DNA from: Chitinophagaceae bacterium
GTDB taxonomy: Bacteria > Bacteroidota > Bacteroidia > Chitinophagales > Chitinophagaceae
Assembly (NCBI GenBank): GCA_026415715.1
Contig: JAOAGO010000030.1
Coordinates: 1-34,275, forward strand
Length of the DNA: 34,275 nt
Direction: 5' to 3'
Below are positions 1 to 7,925 of this stretch, in pieces. A program made the translations under genes and the position numbers. How positions within the stretch are numbered: position 1 is the stretch's first letter; each line of letters begins with the position of its first letter. The notes under the pieces are model-generated. The model ran no database searches. It was not told where the DNA came from and saw only the letters and a list, made by a program, of their open reading frames with translations.

Positions 1-1
1 G

Positions 2-460
2 GCCATATCTGCCGGAAAACATTACAAATGGGTTCCTGCCGCAGGTGTCAGTAACCCTGATATTTCCAATCCGGTAATTACGCCTGCCGGTAATATCGGA
101 GATAAAATTACCTATCAGGTTACGGCAACGGATACCAACGGATGTAAGGGCGAGGGATACGTTCATATCCGCATTCATAAAGGGCCGGCAGTTTATTTGC
201 CAAATGCATTTACGCCCAACGGTGACGGGAAAAACGATATTTTTATTCCTCACTATGTCGGAATAAAACAGATTCATCAATTCAAAGTGTTTAATCGCTG
301 GGGGCAGGAAGTATTTTCCACCCGAAATCTTCAGGATGGATGGGACGGCAACCGTCTGGGTTTGCCTCAGCCCTCCGGAACCTATGTTTGGATGGTGGAA
401 GCTGTTACCTCAGACAATCAAAAAATTTTCCGTAAAGGAATCGTGACGCTTATTCGTTAA
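2..460 (+). CDS. C-terminal part of a T9SS-secreted protein (type B sorting domain, CHU_C)
   Basis: Partial gene: the frame is open from base 2 and the 5' end lies outside the window. The first ~60 residues look like the end of a PKD/Ig-like surface domain (ITYQVTATDTNGCKG). They are followed by the hallmark VYLPNAFTPNGDGKND, the start of the gliding-motility-associated C-terminal domain (CHU_C, type B sorting signal). The domain then has the usual FKVFNRWGQEVF, DGWDGN and GTYVWMV segments. Proteins of this family are exported by Sec, cross the outer membrane through the type IX secretion system and stay on the surface or are released; they are often very large adhesins or repeat proteins. 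An ATG exists at 197 but falls inside the domain and is not the real start. The substrate or partner cannot be told from this fragment. Confidence 0.9.
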   Translation, partial: AISAGKHYKWVPAAGVSNPDISNPVITPAGNIGDKITYQVTATDTNGCKGEGYVHIRIHKGPAVYLPNAFTPNGDGKNDIFIPHYVGIKQIHQFKVFNRWGQEVFSTRNLQDGWDGNRLGLPQPSGTYVWMVEAVTSDNQKIFRKGIVTLIR

Positions 461-492
461 TTTTTTCTTTTCAGCAATCTTTGAAAGAAAGG

Positions 493-508
493 TGTAACAG
501 CCGTTACG
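493..508. promoter_or_regulatory. CRP/FNR-like palindrome upstream of purA
   Basis: TGTAA-N6-TTACG, with an inner perfect GTAAC-AGCC-GTTAC at 494-507. The half-site layout resembles CRP/FNR-superfamily operators. It lies just upstream of the -7-like box of purA. A closely similar site (TGTAACAGGCCTTACA) occurs at 7880-7895. The regulator is unknown. Confidence 0.3.
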
Positions 509-514
509 AAGCCT

Positions 515-522
515 TATTTTTG
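515..522 (+). promoter_or_regulatory. -7 box (TATTTTTG) of purA
   Basis: Matches the Bacteroidota -7 consensus TANNTTTG exactly. No TTG lies at the usual 17-23 bp upstream; the palindrome at 493-508 occupies that place. The expected transcription start (~529) is only a few bases before the purA ATG, so the mRNA would be almost leaderless. Confidence 0.4.
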
Positions 523-532
523 CCGCAAAAAA

Positions 533-1801
533 ATGGTAGACGTTATTTTAGGTCTTCAGTGGGGCGATGAAGGAAAAGGAAAAATTGTTGACTTCTTTGC
601 CAAACGGTATGATATCGTTGCCCGGTTTCAGGGCGGGCCTAATGCCGGCCATACCCTGTATAAAAACGGCAAAAAAGTGGTGTTGCATCAGATTCCTTCC
701 GGGGTATTTCATGAAGGCGTAAAAAACCTGATAGGTAACGGCGTCGTGCTTGATCCCGTAGTGCTGAAAAAAGAATCCGACAGTGTGTCTTCCTTCGGGG
801 TAGATTTGAAAAAAAACCTGTTTATCTCACAAAGAGCCCATCTCATACTTCCTACTCATCGGGCTTTAGATAAAGCCGCCGAAATGTCAAAAGGAAATCA
901 GAAAATCGGTTCTACTTTGAAAGGAATAGCGCCGGCATACATGGACAAAACCGGAAGAAACGGTTTAAGGGTTGGAGATTTACTGGATAAAAATTTTACC
1001 ACTTCTTATATCCGCTTGCGCTTAAAGCATCAGCGGCTTCTGGATAATTATAATTTTTCGGAAGACATTTCCGCCTGGGAAGAAGAGTTTTTTGAAGCCA
1101 TTGAATTTTTAAGACAACTGAATATTGTAAGCGGAGAATATTTTATTAATCAGGAAATCCGTTCCGGAAAAAAAGTTTTGGCCGAAGGGGCGCAGGGCAG
1201 TATGTTGGATATTGACTTCGGCACTTTTCCATATGTCACTTCTTCAAACACTATTTCTGCAGGAGTATGCAGCGGGTTAGGGCTGTCGCCCCATTATATT
1301 CAAAACGTGTGGGGCGTAACAAAGGCGTACACTACCCGGGTAGGCAGCGGGCCTTTTCCAACCGAACTTGATGACGAAAGCGGCGAAATTTTACGGGAAA
1401 AAGGAAATGAATTCGGTGCAACAACGGGCCGTCCGCGACGATGCGGCTGGATTGACCTCGTAGCGCTTAAGTATGCCTGTATGATTAACGGTGTAACTTC
1501 ATTAATTATGACAAAATCGGATGTGCTGGATTCGTTTCAGGAACTGAAAGTGTGCATCGCTTATCAAATCAAAGATTCTCAGGTTTCAGAAGTGCCATTC
1601 CATATCAATCAGAGCGAACTGAAGCCGGTTTATCAGCAATTTCCCGGCTGGAATTGCTCCACTTCCGGATTGCGTCATTATTCCGAATTTCCGGAAAATC
1701 TCAGGTCATATATAAATTTTATTAATGATTATCTTAGCATAAGAATCCGTTATCTTTCAAACGGACCGGAAAGGGAACAAATCATTGAAATTTCGGCGTA
1801 A
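533..1801 (+). CDS. purA: Adenylosuccinate synthetase
   Basis: PurA joins IMP and aspartate using GTP to make adenylosuccinate, the first committed step to AMP, in the cytoplasm. The 422-residue length is normal for the family. The N-terminal GTP loop QWGDEGKGK (residues 9-17, catalytic Asp12), His40 in GGPNAGHT, the GSTLKGIAPAYMDK segment and the GATTGRPRRCGWID loop near residues 295-308 are all present. The C-terminus keeps the GPEREQII signature. The ATG at 533 is the first possible start and lies 11 bases after a TATTTTTG promoter box. The next gene on this strand has its own promoter inside the end of purA, so purA may be transcribed alone. Confidence 0.98.
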   Translation: MVDVILGLQWGDEGKGKIVDFFAKRYDIVARFQGGPNAGHTLYKNGKKVVLHQIPSGVFHEGVKNLIGNGVVLDPVVLKKESDSVSSFGVDLKKNLFISQRAHLILPTHRALDKAAEMSKGNQKIGSTLKGIAPAYMDKTGRNGLRVGDLLDKNFTTSYIRLRLKHQRLLDNYNFSEDISAWEEEFFEAIEFLRQLNIVSGEYFINQEIRSGKKVLAEGAQGSMLDIDFGTFPYVTSSNTISAGVCSGLGLSPHYIQNVWGVTKAYTTRVGSGPFPTELDDESGEILREKGNEFGATTGRPRRCGWIDLVALKYACMINGVTSLIMTKSDVLDSFQELKVCIAYQIKDSQVSEVPFHINQSELKPVYQQFPGWNCSTSGLRHYSEFPENLRSYINFINDYLSIRIRYLSNGPEREQIIEISA

Positions 1802-1813
1802 TTTTTAGATTTG
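1785..1813 (+). promoter_or_regulatory. Promoter for the acidic protein gene
   Basis: TTG (1785-1787), 18 bp, TAGATTTG (1806-1813): a full match to the Bacteroidota -33/-7 pattern. It overlaps the 3' end of purA. A second -7-like TAATTTTG follows at 1828-1835. The leader to the ATG at 1892 would be about 70 nt. Confidence 0.5.
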
Positions 1814-1891
1814 CTTTTTTAAAAAAATAATTTTGAAAATTTGGCGAATTAAAAACTTCGCAGAAATTTTACGTAGAAATCTGTAAGGCCT

Positions 1892-2359
1892 ATGACACTA
1901 AAACCCAGAAAAGGAAAAAAAACAGTCGGTAAAGGGGATTCCTCTTCGTCAGGTAAATCTTCAAAAAAATTAAAAGAAAAAGAAAAAAAAGAACAGACAG
2001 AAGAAGAATTTGATGAAGATGATGACGAGCTGGAAGAGGATGAACTTTCTCCAGGTATTTCCTCTAAAAAAGAAAAGGGGGGCGGAAAAGCTTCAAAACG
2101 CCAACGGAAAGAAGAGGACGACGATGATGATGAAGATGATGATTATTACAAAGATGAGGTAGATGAATGGGAAAAACCTGAAGAAGAGGATGATTACTGG
2201 GATCCCGATTTCGAAGAATTTGACCTCCCGGCTTCAAAAGATAAAAAAAGAGGAGGTAAATCAGTGTATGACGATGATGATTTCAGATTAGACGATGAGT
2301 TTAAAGATTTTTTCGGAGAAAAAGATTTTACCGACGATGATGATGAAGATGATTTTTAA
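1892..2359 (+). CDS. Highly acidic low-complexity protein
   Basis: 155 residues with marked charge segregation. Residues 1-35 are rich in Lys and Ser. The rest is dominated by Asp and Glu runs (EEDDDDDEDDDYY, DDDDEDDF at the C-terminus) broken by short Lys/Arg patches (SKRQRKEE, SKDKKRGGKS). Aromatic residues (Tyr, Trp, Phe) are interspersed in the acidic part. There is no signal peptide, membrane segment or recognisable fold, so it is probably disordered and cytoplasmic. The good promoter at 1785-1813 and the terminator at 2415-2439 argue that it is a real, separately transcribed gene. I do not recognise a function; acidic tails of this kind often contact basic proteins or nucleic-acid-binding proteins, but nothing here shows that. 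Confidence 0.75.
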   Translation: MTLKPRKGKKTVGKGDSSSSGKSSKKLKEKEKKEQTEEEFDEDDDELEEDELSPGISSKKEKGGGKASKRQRKEEDDDDDEDDDYYKDEVDEWEKPEEEDDYWDPDFEEFDLPASKDKKRGGKSVYDDDDFRLDDEFKDFFGEKDFTDDDDEDDF

Positions 2360-2414
2360 TTTTCCGTCTTCTATTTAAGAAAAAAACTTTTTCTATAATT
2401 TACTCAAAATAATT

Positions 2415-2439
2415 CAGCCCGTTTTGACGGGCTGTTTTT
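2415..2439 (+). terminator. Intrinsic terminator after the acidic protein gene
   Basis: Perfect 7-bp stem CAGCCCG / CGGGCTG with loop TTTTGA, followed by five T. It lies 56 bases after the stop codon, between two convergent genes, and could also slow leftward transcription. Confidence 0.85.
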
Positions 2440-2475
2440 ATCTTTCAATACAATAGGTTTAAATTAAATTTTTTA

Positions 2476-3111
2476 TCAAGATTCGATTAAAAATGTAAAC
2501 ACTTCTTTGGGGCCGTGTACGCCTACAACCAGTGTTTTTTCAATATCGGCCGTACGGCTGGGGCCGGTAGCCCAGGTTATCAGTGAAGGCAGGTTTTCTC
2601 CGTATTTTTCTTTCAAGAATATCAGGGCATCGCGAATGTCACAGACAACCTGATGAGTATTCGCAATGCAAATGTGCACCGGCGCATACACACTCACGGT
2701 GCGGCCCCCGGGTTGTGCAGAGCTCATCACGATACTTCCGGTCCGGGCCACAAGGCATTCGCAACCGGTGATGGCCGCATCGCATCCTGCCAGATCCTGA
2801 TCCGTAATGACATGTTCCAGTTGAGGCAAAACCGGATGAATCAACCGGCGCTCGTTGCAAAACACATTTTGCCAGTCTCTTTTTTTGATAAGACTGGATA
2901 ACTGAAAGGCCAGTTCCTGTTCGTTTATACAATAAATAAATTTTCCCTGTAAGGCCGTAAACTGCTCTGCAAATTCCACTTCGGGTTCCTGCGAAATTTC
3001 GGGAAAGACGGGCTGATTGCCTTCGCTTTGCGGAAACGGCAAAGCCACGCTGTGACGAAGCGCACTTCGGATTTTTTTTAAAATTTTTTCTTTAGAAGGA
3101 GAAATATTCAT
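2476..3111 (-). CDS. LUD-domain protein (LutC/YkgG family)
   Basis: 211 residues. The LUD domain (PF02589) is recognisable from TGCECLVARTGSIVMSS (residues ~116-131), GGRTVSVYAPVHI (~136-148) and the signature GPSRTADIEKTLVVGVHGPKEV around residues 183-204. LutC belongs to the LutABC system that oxidises L-lactate in other bacteria; no LutA or LutB lies in this window, so that role is not shown here. The start codon overlaps the ftsH stop by 4 bases (ATGA), so the gene is translationally coupled as the last gene of the rsfS-ftsH operon. From family knowledge, an orphan LUD gene behind ftsH is common in Bacteroidota, and its biochemical function is unsettled. Confidence 0.9.
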   Translation of the reverse strand: MNISPSKEKILKKIRSALRHSVALPFPQSEGNQPVFPEISQEPEVEFAEQFTALQGKFIYCINEQELAFQLSSLIKKRDWQNVFCNERRLIHPVLPQLEHVITDQDLAGCDAAITGCECLVARTGSIVMSSAQPGGRTVSVYAPVHICIANTHQVVCDIRDALIFLKEKYGENLPSLITWATGPSRTADIEKTLVVGVHGPKEVFTFLIES

Positions 3112-5222
3112 GCCGGATTCGTTTGATCGGTCGGAACAGCAACATTTTCGGCGTTTTGCTCCGTTTTCACTTCGCCCGGATGAGTTGCGGCATCTACTCC
3201 GTTGCCTTCAGAGGTTTGGGTCGTTGCATGTTCTTCAACGGAAAGCGTTCGCTTATCTTCAAAAGGCCTTTTGCCGATCAGCGCCTCTACGTCGCTTTGG
3301 AACAATACTTCTTTCTCGAGCAGTGCATTGGCCAGTTTTTCGACTAAATGTTTTTTCTCTGTCAGCAGGTTCTTAGTTCTTATATAAGCTTTCTCAATTA
3401 AATGACGCACTTCTTCATCAATCAGCCGGGCCGTTTCGTCTGAATAGGGTTTGGTAAAGGTTGTGTCTAACTGCGGATCGTAGTAGCTGACGTTTCCGAT
3501 TTTTTCATTCATGCCGTACACGGTAACCATGGCATAGGCCAACCGCGTTACCTGTTGTAAATCGTTTTGAGCGCCGGTAGATACTTTACCGAAAAAAATT
3601 TCTTCGCTGGCCCGTCCTCCAAGCGTCATACAGATCTGATCCATCAACTGATCTGTATTGTAGAGGTATTGTTCTTTCGGCGTGTATTGAGCGTAGCCCA
3701 GAGCGGCAGTGCCGCGGGGAACAATGGTTACTTTCAATAAAGGGTAGGCATGTTCCAGAAACCAGCCGCAAACGGCATGGCCTGATTCATGATAGGCGAT
3801 AATCTTTTTTTCTTCCGGAGAAATGATTTTGTTTTTCTTTTCCAGACCTCCGATAACCCGGTCCACCGCATCCTGAAAATCCTGCATGTCCACTGCATCT
3901 TTGTTTTTCCGGGCAGCAATCAATGCCGCTTCATTGCATACGTTGGCAATGTCGGCTCCGGCAAAACCCGGTGTTTGCTCTGCCAATTTCCGGATATCAA
4001 CGGATTTGGAAACTTTTATGGGTTTCAGATGAACTTTGAAAATGGCTTCTCTTCCGGCCAAATCGGGTTTATCAATACTGATTTGTCTGTCGAAACGGCC
4101 CGGTCTGAGCAACGCTGAGTCCAGCACATCAGGACGGTTTGTGGCAGCCAGCACAATAATTCCGCTGTCTGAAGCAAACCCGTCCATTTCTACCAGTAAT
4201 TGATTCAAAGTGCTTTCCCTTTCGTCGTTGCTGAGCATAACGTTTTTCCCACGGGCTCTTCCAATGGCGTCTATTTCATCAATAAATATGATACAAGGCG
4301 CTTTTTCCCTGGCCTGTTTAAACAAATCTCTCACCCGGCTGGCGCCAACACCCACAAACATTTCCACAAAATCGGAACCGCTCAAACTAAAAAACGGAAC
4401 CTGCGCTTCACCGGCTACGGCTTTGGCCAACAACGTTTTTCCCGTTCCGGGCGGACCAATTAAAAGAGCGCCTTTCGGAATTTTTCCGCCAAGGCTTGTA
4501 TATTTTTTAGGGTTTTTCAGAAAATCCACTATTTCCATCACTTCCACCTTGGCTTCATCCAGTCCGGCCACATCGGCAAACGTTACGTTCACCCGGGTAC
4601 CTTTGTCAAATAATGTAGCTTTTGATTTGCCAATGTTGAAAATTCCACCGGGTCCTCCGCCTCCACCGGCTGCCCCGCTCATCTTGCGCATCAGCAAAAT
4701 CCAGATACCGATAAATATTAATACGGGAAATAAAAACTGAAGCAGGCTTCCGAAAATATCTTTCGGGTTTTCGACGTCAAAGGGCACTTTTTTAACAGCA
4801 GGATTTTCTTTGTAAAAATCATCCATGCTTTTCTTAAAGGTATCGCCGCTGGTAATGGTAAATATCATATGCGGGCCTTCATCGGAAAATTTTCCGGTTA
4901 TGCCGGTTGATGATTGACCCGAATACTTCTGTAAAGCTTCTTTTGTAAGATATACCTGTACTTTTTTTCTGTTATCAACAATTACATACCGTGATACTTC
5001 GCCCTGTGCCACCATATTTTTAAAATCAATCTCATTGATTTTTTTCATATTGGGCGACAAGGCGGGAAACAGTTGAAACCCTAACAATATCGCGAATATG
5101 ATAACATATACCCAATAAATGTTGAAACGAGGCCCTTTTCGTGGTGAAGAATTTCCTCCGTCAAAGCCCGGACGACCCCCAAAACCTCTGTTTCTGTTTT
5201 CTGCATCGGAAGACATAAACAA
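3108..5222 (-). CDS. ftsH: ATP-dependent zinc metalloprotease FtsH
   Basis: Membrane-anchored AAA+ protease that extracts and degrades misfolded membrane proteins and some short-lived regulators. At 704 residues it is slightly longer than E. coli FtsH. Layout: Gly/Arg/Asn-rich cytoplasmic start (1-32), first membrane segment (~34-53), periplasmic domain, second membrane segment (~158-178), Gly-rich linker (184-193), AAA domain with Walker A GPPGTGKT (256-263), Walker B IIFIDEID (311-318) and second region of homology with arginine fingers (~355-380), then M41 protease with HESGH (478-482). The C-terminal ~45 residues are polar and variable. It sits between rsfS (64 bases upstream) and the overlapping LUD gene, in one leftward unit. 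Confidence 0.98.
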   Translation of the reverse strand: MFMSSDAENRNRGFGGRPGFDGGNSSPRKGPRFNIYWVYVIIFAILLGFQLFPALSPNMKKINEIDFKNMVAQGEVSRYVIVDNRKKVQVYLTKEALQKYSGQSSTGITGKFSDEGPHMIFTITSGDTFKKSMDDFYKENPAVKKVPFDVENPKDIFGSLLQFLFPVLIFIGIWILLMRKMSGAAGGGGGPGGIFNIGKSKATLFDKGTRVNVTFADVAGLDEAKVEVMEIVDFLKNPKKYTSLGGKIPKGALLIGPPGTGKTLLAKAVAGEAQVPFFSLSGSDFVEMFVGVGASRVRDLFKQAREKAPCIIFIDEIDAIGRARGKNVMLSNDERESTLNQLLVEMDGFASDSGIIVLAATNRPDVLDSALLRPGRFDRQISIDKPDLAGREAIFKVHLKPIKVSKSVDIRKLAEQTPGFAGADIANVCNEAALIAARKNKDAVDMQDFQDAVDRVIGGLEKKNKIISPEEKKIIAYHESGHAVCGWFLEHAYPLLKVTIVPRGTAALGYAQYTPKEQYLYNTDQLMDQICMTLGGRASEEIFFGKVSTGAQNDLQQVTRLAYAMVTVYGMNEKIGNVSYYDPQLDTTFTKPYSDETARLIDEEVRHLIEKAYIRTKNLLTEKKHLVEKLANALLEKEVLFQSDVEALIGKRPFEDKRTLSVEEHATTQTSEGNGVDAATHPGEVKTEQNAENVAVPTDQTNPA

Positions 5223-5286
5223 TATTTCTGCTAATTAATTATTTTTTTCCGCAAAAGTTCAGTTTGCAGAAAAGTTTAACATAGAT

Positions 5287-5694
5287 TCATGAATCCTTAT
5301 ATTCTTTCTGCGCAGCATCATGCCACAATTCTTCTAACTGATAAAATCTTCGGGTTTCCGGCAACATGATATGAACAACCACGTTGATATAATCAATCAG
5401 CACCCATTTCAGATTCTGATATCCTTCGTTGCGGTAAGGCAACTCTCCGCAAATTTCATTTACTTTTCTCTCTACATTTTCCGCTATAGCTTTGATCTGG
5501 GGCTGATTATCCGCCTCACAAAGAATAAAAAAATCCGCTACGGCTTCTTTTATTTTGCGCAAATCCAGTGAAACAATGCGTTGTCCTTTTTTTTCCTGAA
5601 TAGCGGAAATGATGGTTTTAATGATTTTTGAATTTACCTTTAATCTCTTATTTTCTTTTTTTTGTCGTTGAGTAAGTAATTCCAATGTTTCCAA
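5287..5694 (-). CDS. rsfS: Ribosome silencing factor RsfS
   Basis: 135 residues. RsfS binds protein uL14 of the large ribosomal subunit and blocks subunit joining when nutrients are short. The core pattern is clear: VSLDLRKIKEAVADFFILCEADN (about residues 41-63), QIKAIAENVERKV, and WVLIDYINVVVHIMLPETRRFYQLEELW. The N-terminal ~25 residues are a charged extension beyond the usual domain (RQKKENKRLK). First gene of the leftward rsfS-ftsH-LUD unit, with a TATTTTTG box at 5735-5742; birA is read divergently from the same 75-base gap. Confidence 0.95.
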   Translation of the reverse strand: METLELLTQRQKKENKRLKVNSKIIKTIISAIQEKKGQRIVSLDLRKIKEAVADFFILCEADNQPQIKAIAENVERKVNEICGELPYRNEGYQNLKWVLIDYINVVVHIMLPETRRFYQLEELWHDAAQKEYKDS

Positions 5695-5734
5695 CTATTA
5701 AATTGATTTTAATTTGTATATCCGTTTTACTTCA

Positions 5735-5742
5735 CAAAAATA
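5735..5742 (-). promoter_or_regulatory. -7 box of the rsfS-ftsH-LUD operon
   Basis: TATTTTTG on the minus strand, an exact TANNTTTG match about 40 bases before the rsfS ATG. No well-placed TTG lies upstream, so this is a single-element call. Confidence 0.4.
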
Positions 5743-5769
5743 ACAATAAAATCCGAGAAACGATTGATT

Positions 5770-6582
5770 ATGTATCCCGCAGATTTCCCTTTGATTGAGT
5801 TACCGTCGGTTGACAGTACCAACCGTTTTGCCAGGCAACTCATCCGGGAAAATAAAGCCCGGCACGGCATGGCCGTTTTTACCATGCATCAAACGGCAGG
5901 TAAAGGACAAAGGGGTAAGGTTTGGATTTCAGAGCCCGGCAAAAACATTGCAATAAGTATTATCATTGAACCTCAACGGCTTAAACTACGCCATCCCTTT
6001 CATCTCAGTGTGAGTATTGCATTAGCTGTTCACGATTTTTTTTCTCAATATACAAATGGCGATATTGCCATAAAATGGCCGAATGACATATACTGGAAAG
6101 ACAAAAAGGCCGGAGGAATTCTGATTGAAAATATTTTTTCAGGCCAACATACGGAAAATGAAAACCATGAAGCGCATACATCTTTTCCACTAGAAAGAAA
6201 AAATAACGACAGTGCTTCTTTGTGGACCTGGGCAGTTGCAGGTATCGGCTTAAATATTAATCAAACCGAATTTACGGCAGAACTGCCGAATCCGGTATCA
6301 TTAAGGCAAATCACTGGTAAAACGTTTGACGTGCGCCGTCTGACGGCTGAATTGTACGAAAAGGTTAAACAATATCTTGAATTGGTTCTTCATCATTCAT
6401 TTCAATCGCTTCCGGAAAAATACAACCAAAGTTTATACAAACGAGGCGAACAGGTGCGCTTTAAAAAACAAAACCGGATTTTTGAAGCAAAAATTCTGCA
6501 CGTTACCGATTCAGGCACCCTGCTTGTTGAGCATGGGATAGAAGAAGAAATTCACTTTGGCGAGGCAGAATGGCTGCTTTAA
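5770..6582 (+). CDS. birA: Biotin--[acetyl-CoA-carboxylase] ligase
   Basis: Biotin protein ligase: activates biotin with ATP and attaches it to the carrier domain of acetyl-CoA carboxylase and other carboxylases. Motifs: PSVDSTN (12-18), the biotinyl-AMP loop GKGQRGKVW (44-52), KWPNDIYW (102-109), KKAGGIL (112-118) and GIGLNIN further on. There is no N-terminal DNA-binding domain, so it is the short, non-repressor form. I start it at the ATG at 5770; an in-frame TTG at 5764 would add only two residues. Its stop codon overlaps that of the convergent downstream gene by 3 bases within TTAA. Confidence 0.95.
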   Translation: MYPADFPLIELPSVDSTNRFARQLIRENKARHGMAVFTMHQTAGKGQRGKVWISEPGKNIAISIIIEPQRLKLRHPFHLSVSIALAVHDFFSQYTNGDIAIKWPNDIYWKDKKAGGILIENIFSGQHTENENHEAHTSFPLERKNNDSASLWTWAVAGIGLNINQTEFTAELPNPVSLRQITGKTFDVRRLTAELYEKVKQYLELVLHHSFQSLPEKYNQSLYKRGEQVRFKKQNRIFEAKILHVTDSGTLLVEHGIEEEIHFGEAEWLL

Positions 6583-6896
6583 ACAAACTCCACATTCTGC
6601 ATCAGGCTTAAGTTTTCTTCATTGTTTCGGGCTTCCTTTTCGAAACGGTTATTGTAATAGCTTTTGCACATCCAACTGAAAAGATAACGCAAAATGAATC
6701 CGATAAATCCGTATCGCTTGTATTGCCATACATGCATCATTTCATGGCAAACCCAGCGGGGACAACTCAGAAATTCTTCCCTTGTGGTATTATGAAGATG
6801 AATAACTTTTCCGAAAACGATGGCAACCTGTTTTTCACCCAAAACAAAAGCCGCCATGCGGGCCTGCCATGAATTTTCTTTAATACGCACCTTCAT
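6579..6896 (-). CDS. Small HExxH putative metallopeptidase (DUF4157-like)
   Basis: 105 residues from the preferred ATG at 6896 (MKVRIKENSW); an upstream in-frame ATG at 6929 would add a hydrophobic stretch of 11 residues that I consider less likely. The central segment HLHNTTREEFLSCPRWVCHEMMHVWQYKRYG contains an HEMMH zinc-binding motif followed by an aromatic helix (FIGFILRYLF), and an E/N-rich tail with FEKEARNNEE that may supply the third zinc ligand. This matches small DUF4157-like peptidase domains seen in Bacteroidota. There is no signal peptide with this start. Substrate unknown. Same strand as the DUF5777 gene, 46 bases downstream of it. Confidence 0.75.
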   Translation of the reverse strand: MKVRIKENSWQARMAAFVLGEKQVAIVFGKVIHLHNTTREEFLSCPRWVCHEMMHVWQYKRYGFIGFILRYLFSWMCKSYYNNRFEKEARNNEENLSLMQNVEFV

Positions 6897-6942
6897 TTGG
6901 ATAATGATATAAAACACGAATGTAAACATCCGGGCAAAAGGA

Positions 6943-7857
6943 TTATCTGCTTCTCCATACCGTAAATTTCCGTGAAATGGTAAAACCCCATCGGTACTGC
7001 CCTTTTCCCCATGAAGTTATGGTTCGGGGAATAAAACGGTTTTCCAGAATTTCGGTGGCGTTCGTAAAATTCAAACGAAAAATATGACCGGCAGTTAACA
7101 CTTCAAAACCTACCCCCAGCGGGTTGTAAAATTTTAGATTATCATTTACAAGAAATGCATTTTTGCTTGACTCGCTGCGGAAGGGATAAAAATAATCCAG
7201 CAAAACATTTACCCTGCCGCCAACGGGAAACCGAAGAGCGCCGCCCAGCGCAAACATATTTTTCATGTCGTAGCTGATGCAATATCCGCGGGAAAGAAAC
7301 GTGGGATTCAACTGCAAACTCACATTTCCGATTTTGCGGGATACAATCACCTGAAACACATTACTCATACGTTCACCGAGGTCATCATAGCTGTTGTCCT
7401 GATCAGGAAAAGGATTTCCGGGGCTGGCAGCTACCACCATATTGGCAAACAGTACAATTGATACGGGATGAGAGGGGTCATTTTCTCTTTGTTGCAATAT
7501 GCGATATCGCCCGGCCAGTTCATACAACTGTTGTTGCGGGCCGGCTCCTTTGGCCCTTGCCACGGTGGCATCAAAATGTTGACCCAGTCCCATGGTAAAG
7601 GCTATACGAATGTCGGCCGCATTATCCAGCCCGAAAAAACGACGAATTCCTCCGTTGCTTCCGGCAATGTCACCGAAATTATGCGTCACGTTAAAATCAA
7701 GTTTGCCTTTACCGATAAGCTCTGTGGTGCGGGCATTAATGGTTTTTATACCGCTGAAGGCCTGAACCGGTTTTTTCTCATCCTTGTTCTGTGAGTTAGC
7801 ATTTATAAATAAAATAACAAGAAAAGCGAAAAGCGAGAGAATTTGTTTTGTTTTCAT
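6943..7857 (-). CDS. Outer-membrane beta-barrel protein, DUF5777 family
   Basis: 304 residues with a Sec signal peptide (MKTKQILSLFAFLVILFINANSQ). The mature part alternates polar and hydrophobic residues as in beta barrels. It carries segments typical of DUF5777: NARTTELIGKGKLDFNVTHNFGD, FFGLDNAADIRIAFTMGLG, and a C-terminal strand ending near WGFTISRKFTVW. Members of this family are often encoded beside haem or redox proteins, but no such neighbour is present here. It has its own promoter (TAAATTTG at 7896-7903) with a CRP/FNR-like palindrome over the start site, so expression is probably controlled separately from the M23 gene upstream. Confidence 0.8.
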   Translation of the reverse strand: MKTKQILSLFAFLVILFINANSQNKDEKKPVQAFSGIKTINARTTELIGKGKLDFNVTHNFGDIAGSNGGIRRFFGLDNAADIRIAFTMGLGQHFDATVARAKGAGPQQQLYELAGRYRILQQRENDPSHPVSIVLFANMVVAASPGNPFPDQDNSYDDLGERMSNVFQVIVSRKIGNVSLQLNPTFLSRGYCISYDMKNMFALGGALRFPVGGRVNVLLDYFYPFRSESSKNAFLVNDNLKFYNPLGVGFEVLTAGHIFRLNFTNATEILENRFIPRTITSWGKGQYRWGFTISRKFTVWRSR

Positions 7858-7879
7858 AATGAATGCAGATTTAAAAATG

Positions 7880-7895
7880 TGTAACAGGCCTTACA
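7880..7895. promoter_or_regulatory. CRP/FNR-like palindrome at the DUF5777 promoter
   Basis: TGTAA-CAGGCC-TTACA; with one more base on each side the arms are GTGTAA/TTACAC. It directly abuts the -7-like TAAATTTG (7896-7903, minus strand) and covers the expected transcription start, a position expected for a repressor. It shares TGTAACAG and TTAC with the site at 493-508. Confidence 0.4.
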
Positions 7896-7903
7896 CAAAT
7901 TTA
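7896..7903 (-). promoter_or_regulatory. -7 box of the DUF5777 gene
   Basis: TAAATTTG on the minus strand fits TANNTTTG. TTG triplets lie 15 bp (7919-7921) and 23 bp (7927-7929) upstream; the latter is at the limit of the known spacing. Confidence 0.45.
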
Positions 7904-7925
7904 AGCTGTCTTTTGATTCAATGTT

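Noticed and set aside
4210-4740. 176-residue open frame opposite ftsH
   Set aside because: Shadow of the conserved AAA domain coding sequence on the other strand.
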